Part shown: piece by piece, positions 59,147 to 64,000 of the stretch
Position numbering within the stretch: position 1 is the first letter of the stretch
How the letters are laid out: every line of letters starts with the position of its first letter
Assembly (NCBI GenBank): GCA_963832445.1
Contig: CAWHUM010000005.1
Coordinates: forward strand, 6,759-70,758
DNA: 64,000 nucleotides
DNA from: AWTP1-13 sp963832445
Lineage (GTDB): Bacteria > Pseudomonadota > Alphaproteobacteria > Rhizobiales > Hyphomicrobiaceae
Direction: 5' to 3'
Notes under the pieces: model-generated
Seen by the model: only the letters and a program-made list of their open reading frames with translations
Database searches by the model: none
What the model was told of the DNA's origin: nothing
Position numbers and translations under genes: made by a program

Positions 59147-59797
59147 TTACGCGACGCGACGGCCGGATTGCTCAGCTCTCAGTGCAGCCTGGTCTAACAA
59201 ATCGCCGATCAGTGCATCAACGCGAGCATCGAGCACACGTTTCCCCGTCTCGCCGATGGACCGCCCCATCTTCATGGCCTCTCGGTACTTGAGGTGCTCG
59301 AAGATAGCGCCCTCGAGAACGCGATACCCGGCGCTGGCGAGGTGCGACCGGGCAAACTTCTCCTCCCCACGAGAGAGAACCCGGCAGAGTGCGAAGGCGA
59401 GATCATCGCGCGGGATTCCCATTCCCTCCAACACTTGGAAAACGAGCAACGACAAAGGTAGGTCGTCCGCGCTTGTTAGGGGGCGCCGGGCGCGCGCGCC
59501 ACGCGCGCGCGCCACGCGCGCTCGCGATCGTCGACGTTTTTTGGCACGGAAAATCGTCGGCAAGACAATTTGTCGCTCGCGCGATTTGAATTTTTGAGAA
59601 TTCGCAACTCGCTCAGCCCCCGCGTCGGCAGGCCGTGGCACGCAAATGTGGTTTCTCTGTTCAGGGGGATCTCCCTCCGAGAATATAGTCGATTTCCCCC
59701 ACCAGGTTACGGGTGCTCTTTGATCGGACAAATCAGGAGAAACCCCTCTGCGCAGCAAGACAAACCCCGAGTATCCCTGGGGCACGCGGCGCCCCAT
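59147..59797 (-). CDS. Hypothetical protein with Arg-Ala repeat tract
   Basis: The C-terminal ~95 residues (VFQVLEGMGIPRDDLAFALCRVLSRGEEKFARSHLASAGYRVLEGAIFEHLKYREAMKMGRSIGE) look like a real helical domain. The middle is an Arg/Ala-rich tract encoded by a GC tandem repeat, and the first ~70 residues have weak coding character, so the gene may begin further in. It is not recognised. Confidence 0.4.
   Translation of the reverse strand: MGRRVPQGYSGFVLLRRGVSPDLSDQRAPVTWWGKSTIFSEGDPPEQRNHICVPRPADAGAERVANSQKFKSRERQIVLPTIFRAKKRRRSRARVARARGARARRPLTSADDLPLSLLVFQVLEGMGIPRDDLAFALCRVLSRGEEKFARSHLASAGYRVLEGAIFEHLKYREAMKMGRSIGETGKRVLDARVDALIGDLLDQAALRAEQSGRRVA
59485..59525. repeat. Imperfect GCGCGCGCCAC tandem repeat
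   Basis: Two to three copies of a 13-bp GC-only-like unit (GCGCGCGCCACGC) within the 59147-59797 frame, coding for alternating Arg and Ala. It is likely prone to slippage. Confidence 0.6.
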
Positions 59798-60034
59798 CGC
59801 GAGGGTAATACGCAGCTATGCGCCCATGTGTTGCCGCTCGTCGATACGCGTGGTCGTTCAGCAACTTCGGCAGATCAGGGTCAAAACGCAACTCGCGAAA
59901 GCTGCAGCATCCTAGTCCGTTCAACCCCCAATTCCGGACATTGCTGACCTCCGTGCAGTCCCACTAGCCCATCCGCTTGTGACGACGAGCGTGGCAGGCG
60001 GCCAACAGGTCGAAGCGTGACATCCGGCGGAAAC

Positions 60035-60784
60035 CTAATACGGAAGTCCGTCCGGTAAGATTTGGCAGCCTAAGACCTTGGCTGCCGTCGAGTTATATCG
60101 GTCGACACAATCAACAAGACAGCGATCTTGCGATGGGGACGAACTGCACTGAGTTGAGCACCGGGCGAACTCCGCAGTGGCAAACGCGGTTCTGCTAGCC
60201 CCGGCATCCCTTTGACCATTTGCTCTTATGAGTTTCGCCTGCAGCAGTAAGGGAACGCCGTCTCCTCCAGACGCAACGATGCGAAGCAACTCATCACGGA
60301 TATAGCGCGTGTACCTCTCATGCCTCTGACCGAGGTTGTCACGCGTCGCAGTGGGCGCCATTGGTGATGGCGTGCTTAGGCCTGTTAAATTGGCCTTGTA
60401 TCCATATTCCTTGGCCATCTTGGACTCGATAATGTCTCTTGGCGTGTTGCTTGGGAACTTAAAAACTCTGCCGTCAGGTCCCTCTACCTCAGCGTACTCA
60501 GGCGTTGACGCAATCACGTCGCTAAGGACCGCCGAACAATACGCGGCACGCTGTGCCGCCGTGCTGAGCGGGAAAGGAGAGGGACTTGGTTTGGGCGCTG
60601 GATCGGAGTGCGACGACGACCCGCAACTGGTCGCAGGGCACACTGGCGGCACAACTGATCCTCGGCATATGGGCTGCATTTTCCCATTGACGCAGAGGCA
60701 TTCGCACTGCGCCTGTGCGGGGTTTGACCACGAAAAGAGTATTGTGGACCAGATCAAGGCAACCCAAATGCGTGCCGCGGTCAT
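60035..60784 (-). CDS. Secreted Cys-rich protein of unknown function, 249 aa
   Basis: The signal peptide TAARIWVALIWSTILFSWSNPAQAQ is followed by CECLCVNGKMQPICRGSVVPPVCPATSCG, a cluster of six cysteines. A Pro/Ser linker, then a domain with PEYAEVEGPDGRVFKFPSNTPRDIIESKMAKEYG follows; this DGRVFxFPxxTP pattern occurs in several Hyphomicrobiales secreted and membrane proteins. The C-terminal part has CSTQCSSSPSQDRCLVDCVDRYN. It is probably a disulfide-rich periplasmic or outer-membrane protein. An earlier ATG at 60796 is in frame. Confidence 0.65.
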   Translation of the reverse strand: MTAARIWVALIWSTILFSWSNPAQAQCECLCVNGKMQPICRGSVVPPVCPATSCGSSSHSDPAPKPSPSPFPLSTAAQRAAYCSAVLSDVIASTPEYAEVEGPDGRVFKFPSNTPRDIIESKMAKEYGYKANLTGLSTPSPMAPTATRDNLGQRHERYTRYIRDELLRIVASGGDGVPLLLQAKLIRANGQRDAGASRTAFATAEFARCSTQCSSSPSQDRCLVDCVDRYNSTAAKVLGCQILPDGLPY

Positions 60785-60906
60785 ACAATGCCCCACCCCT
60801 CACTTACCGCCGGACTCTGAAGCTTAGCATTATCGATCACCGGCGCCAGCATGGTGCTGGTGATGGGTGCCGCCACGCTCCGCCACAGCAGGATGGTGCG
60901 CCGGCC

Positions 60907-61170
60907 TCAGCGAGCCGCCGCAACCTCGGCGAGGAGCCGCACCACCTGGGGGGTGTTGAAAATCTCCTTTCCAGAACGGGCATCCTGCACGGTAGGGAAC
61001 GCCGATGGCTCAAGCCCCAGCTCGGCGGCACGTGCTAAGGCGGCCTGGTTGGTTGCGTGTTCTTCCGAGTGCAGCTCCGCCAACGCACCAAGGCCGTCCG
61101 CTCGGCGCATCATCTGCCCGGCCGCCCATTGCAAACGCACGGGTCCGTGCGTCATTTCCTGGGTGTCCAT
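60907..61170 (-). CDS. Hypothetical small helical protein, 87 aa
   Basis: DTQEMTHGPVRLQWAAGQMMRRADGLGALAELHSEEHATNQAALARAAELGLEPSAFPTVQDARSGKEIFNTPQVVRLLAEVA is rich in Ala and Met with a likely helical fold. The start at 61170 is preferred over 61212, which lacks a ribosome site. It is not recognised; it lies upstream of the integrase-like gene's 3' end. Confidence 0.45.
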   Translation of the reverse strand: MDTQEMTHGPVRLQWAAGQMMRRADGLGALAELHSEEHATNQAALARAAELGLEPSAFPTVQDARSGKEIFNTPQVVRLLAEVAAAR

Positions 61171-61298
61171 TTCTCGATCCTTTCGAGTGCTTGCCTGTGC
61201 CCGCTGTGCCACAATTCTCGTCGGAGTGTCACGGTGTGGGCCTCCGCCGCCGCCGCACTGCCATTGCCCCTATGGGGGCTTGCTATCGAGTGTCGTCG

Positions 61299-62204
61299 TC
61301 ATCGAAGGAACACCCCAGGATCGAGATGCAGGCCGCTCGAGCTGTCGGGCCGCGCGTGCAGATAGCCGCTGGTGGTGGCGATGTTGCCGTGGCCGAGCGT
61401 GGACTGGACCTCCGGCAAACTCGCCCCTCGATCGATGGCGTGCGAGCCGTGGGCGTGGCGCAGCCAGTGTGGCGATATGGCTGTGCTGATGCCGGCCTTG
61501 GCCGCAGCACGTTTCACCATGCCGTTGACGGCGCGCTCGCTGAGGTGTCCGCCGCCTTTGCGACTGGGAAACACCGGATCGGTGGCGCCAGCATCGCCGC
61601 GCAGCGACAGGAGCGAGCGGCTGACGATCTCGGGCAGCAGCACCTGGCGCACCCTGCCGCCTTTGCCCGCGATCGACAGCTGCACGCGCTCGCCGCGCAA
61701 GAGTACGTCGCCCCACGTCAGGGCGACAGTCTCGGAAATGCGCAGGCCGCCGGCGTAAATAACCTCTAGCAGCACCCGGTCGCGCTTGGATGGCGCCGCC
61801 CGGATCAGCAAGCCGACCTCAACCTCGGTGATGATGCGCTTGGCAAGGCTGGCGCCTCGGGAGCCGGCATCAGATTTCACCTTGACGCGCACGCCGGCGT
61901 TGAACGGCGTGTACCCGAGCTCGTGGGCGTAGCCCAGCAGCGACTTCACGCGCAGCACGTACTGGCGCGCCGAAGCGTCCGACAGGCCTCTGGTGATCTT
62001 GGCGAGCCCATCCCGCACGTCCTCGACAGTGCCGGCGCGCAACCCCATCGGCAGCTCGGCCAGGAAGCGCCGGAGCGTGGTCTCGAAGTTGCGCCGGCTG
62101 TGGGCCGAGGTCAGCGATGCCAGCCACAACTCCAGAAGCTGCTCGTCGGTGCTGGCGCGGGTCGCCCTGACGATGGAAACAGGGCGTGCAGGAAGCTTGG
62201 ACAT
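61299..62204 (-). CDS. XerC/D-like tyrosine recombinase
   Basis: 301 residues with a complete catalytic set: Arg in YAGGLRISETVAL, Lys in AGKGGRVRQVLL, HxxR in SPHWLRHAHGSHA, His in STLGHGNIATTSGYLHARPD and Tyr in that last segment. An N-terminal SAM-like core-binding domain (about 20-105) precedes it. It should cut and rejoin DNA at an unknown site. It lacks the extra domain of integron integrases. A near-copy survives as a relic at 44248-44416. Confidence 0.85.
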   Translation of the reverse strand: MSKLPARPVSIVRATRASTDEQLLELWLASLTSAHSRRNFETTLRRFLAELPMGLRAGTVEDVRDGLAKITRGLSDASARQYVLRVKSLLGYAHELGYTPFNAGVRVKVKSDAGSRGASLAKRIITEVEVGLLIRAAPSKRDRVLLEVIYAGGLRISETVALTWGDVLLRGERVQLSIAGKGGRVRQVLLPEIVSRSLLSLRGDAGATDPVFPSRKGGGHLSERAVNGMVKRAAAKAGISTAISPHWLRHAHGSHAIDRGASLPEVQSTLGHGNIATTSGYLHARPDSSSGLHLDPGVFLR

Positions 62205-62286
62205 GGGCTGGTTTCCGGTGTTCAATTATATTCTGATTATATAGCTAATCAGCCGTTCGTCAAATGACATCGCCGGGCGTGTCCGC
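62205..62286. promoter_or_regulatory. AT-rich region upstream of the recombinase
   Basis: ATTATATTCTGATTATATAG (about 62,225-62,245) is exceptionally AT-rich for this genome and overlaps the likely promoter of the minus-strand recombinase gene. It could also be a strand-opening or attachment region. Confidence 0.35.
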
Positions 62287-62560
62287 ATGCCCGCGCAACC
62301 GATCACACAGTCGTGGGATGGCCGTGGCAGCGCACTCGCCTTCGTGGCGTCCAAGAATCTGCACCGGCGCCATCTCACAGAAAGCCTGCGAGCCATGGTG
62401 GCGGCCAAGATCGCGACCATGAAGCATGGATCAAATCAGCTGTCAGAAAAGAGGAGTTGCCCGTTGGCAACTCCTCTAACGGTCACGCCCCAAATCTCTA
62501 GAGGAGAGGCGGCAGAAACGATGAACGTAGGGGTGCGCAGTGAGCAGTCTGCTCACACAC
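62287..62560 (+). pseudogene. Relic of a ParB/methyltransferase-type replication-associated gene
   Basis: The frame reads SWDGRGSALAFVASKNLHRR, then HLTESLRAMVAAKIATMKHG, and later ISRGEAAETMNVGVRSEQSA. These follow the ParB-like nuclease/DNA-binding region found in many rhizobial plasmid and island proteins (SxNLHRRHLxxSQRAMVAAK ... EAAExLNVxxRSVxxA). The pieces are separated by a scrambled stretch, and no start or full domain remains. Confidence 0.55.
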
Positions 62561-62670
62561 CGGGGTTGTCGGGCATCGGTTCGAGGGCTTGTGGTGATGT
62601 GTATCAGCAGATTGCCAAATCGTACGCAATGGCTAGCATGCAAGGCACCAATTCATTGTGGTGTGGGCAT

Positions 62671-63652
62671 ATGCGTCAATCGATTGCGGCATTGGCGTTT
62701 CTCCTCCTCATGACCGAGGCGACCGCCTATAGGGCGAATGTCCGAAGGGTGGGAGGTTTTCGATTTTGCCACTAAGGAAGGGAATACCGATCTGGTCGGC
62801 TGCATGGCCGGTCGCTCCTACCCCGACGGCACTCGCCTCAGCTTCGTAGTTACCACATCCTTCAGTTGGGCCGTCGGGGTGGCCAACGAGACTTGGGAAC
62901 TAGCGAAAGGTGCCACCACTGACGTCGCCGCCCTCGTGGATCGTAAATTCGTTGCTAGCGGCAAGGCTTGGCACACCGACAACAAGTCGGCTCTGCTACC
63001 CCTGGACGGCCTTCGACCCTTCAGGGCCCTTCAGACCGGACGCCGTCTTCAGTTACAGACACCCCAGGGCCATCTCGCGTTCGAGCTCTCTGGGAGTGCA
63101 AAAGCAATGGATGCCGTGCTCGAATGCGTGAGGACACTGCCGCCGCCACCGGGTCAGCAGACCAAGGTGCTGCCTGAGATTCAGCTGCTGCCACAGTCAG
63201 AAGCGGCGATGATGATAGTCAATCTTCTCAATTCTGCTGGGATTGCCGGTTATCGCCTCATCACCCCAATGCCCGGCGATGTAAGCGTGCCCTTCTCGCT
63301 CCCCGATGGTACGTTTGGGTCGTTTCGCGCGGCTCGCGGAGCAGGGACACCGCTCGCCGACGATTTTGCAGGGACGGTGATCCGGCGTTACTCGGATAGG
63401 TGCAAGGACGACTTCCTGTCAGGCAGACAGTCAATCCCTTCAGTAGACGGCAGCGTAATCCGCAAGGTTGTTACTACTTGTCGTGACCGTGCTGGAGGAG
63501 TCTGGGGTACCGAAAGCACCATTGTTCGACGCACGACGGGTTTCTTGATTGAGGTAACGCACATGTATCCCGCAGGCGTGACAGGCGTCGGAAACGACAG
63601 AGAACGCCAAGCCCTGCTCAATGCTGCATTGGGGTTGAGCGAGGGACGTTGA
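62671..63652 (+). pseudogene. Secreted protein gene with a frameshift after the signal peptide
   Basis: From ATG 62671 the frame gives the signal peptide RQSIAALAFLLLMTEATAYRA. The next frame opens at 62738 with SEGWEVFDFATKEGNTDLVG and continues for about 300 residues (WELAKGATTDVAALVDRKFVASG, LLPQSEAAMMIVNLLNSAGI) to 63652. A known family of secreted proteins runs straight from the signal to a GWxVxxxxD start, so one base is probably missing or added near 62735. Otherwise translation begins at 62738 as a cytoplasmic protein. Confidence 0.65.
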
Positions 63653-63808
63653 GGTGCGTGGCGGTCCTTCGAATTAATCCGGCCCGCCGCGCCTTTGAAA
63701 GCACCACAGCGGGGGCGAGATCCACCTTCCAGCCGCACGATTGACCGACAGCGAGAGGGCCTGCAACGCTTTCGGCCATTTCGGGGTCGCCTATATGGAG
63801 GTCAGAGG

Positions 63809-64000
63809 GTGGTTACCGTGAGTTGGCGTGCACCGGCCTTACTTGTTGCCCTGTGGGCAATGGCATCAGACGCAGCCAACGCGGAGGTTGTAACCCGCTG
63901 CGGAGCATCTGCCGGATACGCGTACTACCCGGAATCTGCGCTCGTCCCCAAAGACAAGGCGGGTTGGCGCAGAGATACGGTCGCAGGTGGCAGCCTGCAA
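63809..64000 (+). CDS. Secreted protein, partial, right edge
   Basis: From a GTG with GGAGG about 8 nt upstream: VTVSWRAPALLVALWAMASDAANAEV, a signal peptide, then VTRCGASAGYAYYPESALVPKDKAGWRRDTVAGGSLQ running off the edge. The pattern CGAxxGxAYY...LVPxxKxGW..D..xGGS occurs in a secreted family common in Hyphomicrobiales, of unknown function. It follows the 62671 gene on the same strand. Confidence 0.6.
   Translation, partial: MVTVSWRAPALLVALWAMASDAANAEVVTRCGASAGYAYYPESALVPKDKAGWRRDTVAGGSLQ

Larger units (their letters stand above)
38465..64000. mobile_element. Putative integrative genomic island inserted at tRNA-Glu, right end not visible
   Basis: It begins at the 3' end of an intact tRNA-Glu gene with a convergent tyrosine integrase, an excisionase-like gene and an AlpA-like regulator. 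Downstream genes are small and unlike the core set, with IS copies, relics and dispersed repeats. No second copy of the tRNA 3' end was seen up to the right edge, so the right attachment site is probably outside the window, or the region is several nested elements. No capsid, relaxase or conjugation genes were recognised. Confidence 0.6.

Noticed and set aside
38465..64000. Prophage
   Set aside because: No capsid, portal, terminase, tail or lysis genes are recognisable despite an AlpA-like and excisionase-like gene.

Overview
The window is high-GC DNA whose gene content points to an alphaproteobacterium of the order Hyphomicrobiales (Rhizobiales). The evidence is the rplM-rpsI-argC order, a PetP/PetR-type MarR plus OmpR pair with a following histidine kinase, glcDEF, a class I PHA synthase, the aminotransferase-hom-glpX-recJ run, and a SciP (DUF1153) paralogue. 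The species cannot be named from the sequence alone.

Positions 1-38,464 are ordinary chromosomal DNA. From left to right: a probable acid or sugar-acid catabolic cluster (tripartite-tricarboxylate binding protein divergent from enolase-superfamily, NAD-epimerase, acetyltransferase and DapA-family genes); a porin; a pentapeptide/J-domain/membrane/repeat fusion protein; ilvE; the petP-petR-histidine kinase group, interrupted by two back-to-back inverted-repeat elements; csaA and a TetR regulator; rsmE; gshA; a small secreted six-Cys peptide; a cytochrome c; glcDEF; a ModA-like binding protein; argC-rpsI-rplM; an enoyl-CoA hydratase; metY; phaC; and the aminotransferase-hom-glpX-recJ run, which ends at a tRNA-Glu(TTC).

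From the tRNA-Glu 3' end onward the character changes. A tyrosine integrase, an excisionase-like gene and an AlpA-like regulator start a genomic island that runs to the right edge. I saw no second copy of the tRNA end, so the island probably continues beyond the window. It carries almost no metabolic genes. It holds many small genes, often for signal-peptide or membrane proteins, mixed with relics: two pieces of an IS1595-like transposase in opposite orientation, an integrase C-terminus, a sulfatase cut by an IS3-family element that is itself frameshifted, a DNA-ligase-like tail and a ParB-like fragment. It also has a chromosome-type parS-like site, paired 47-bp elements, a second XerC/D-like recombinase and a SciP paralogue.

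The most unusual structure lies at 49.3-58.0 kb. Two dispersed, non-coding or relic sequences recur there, always in the same orientation. One (H) is an array of about 22-25-bp units ending in a GGCGCGC-NNN-GCGCGCC hairpin. The other (T) is a ~50-60-bp relic of the C-terminal end of a LamG/concanavalin-like domain gene. In at least three places they bracket an unrelated small minus-strand gene, with T at its 3' end and H upstream of its start. This looks like an undescribed way of arranging small accessory genes, perhaps exchanged through common flanks, although plain duplication and decay is an alternative.
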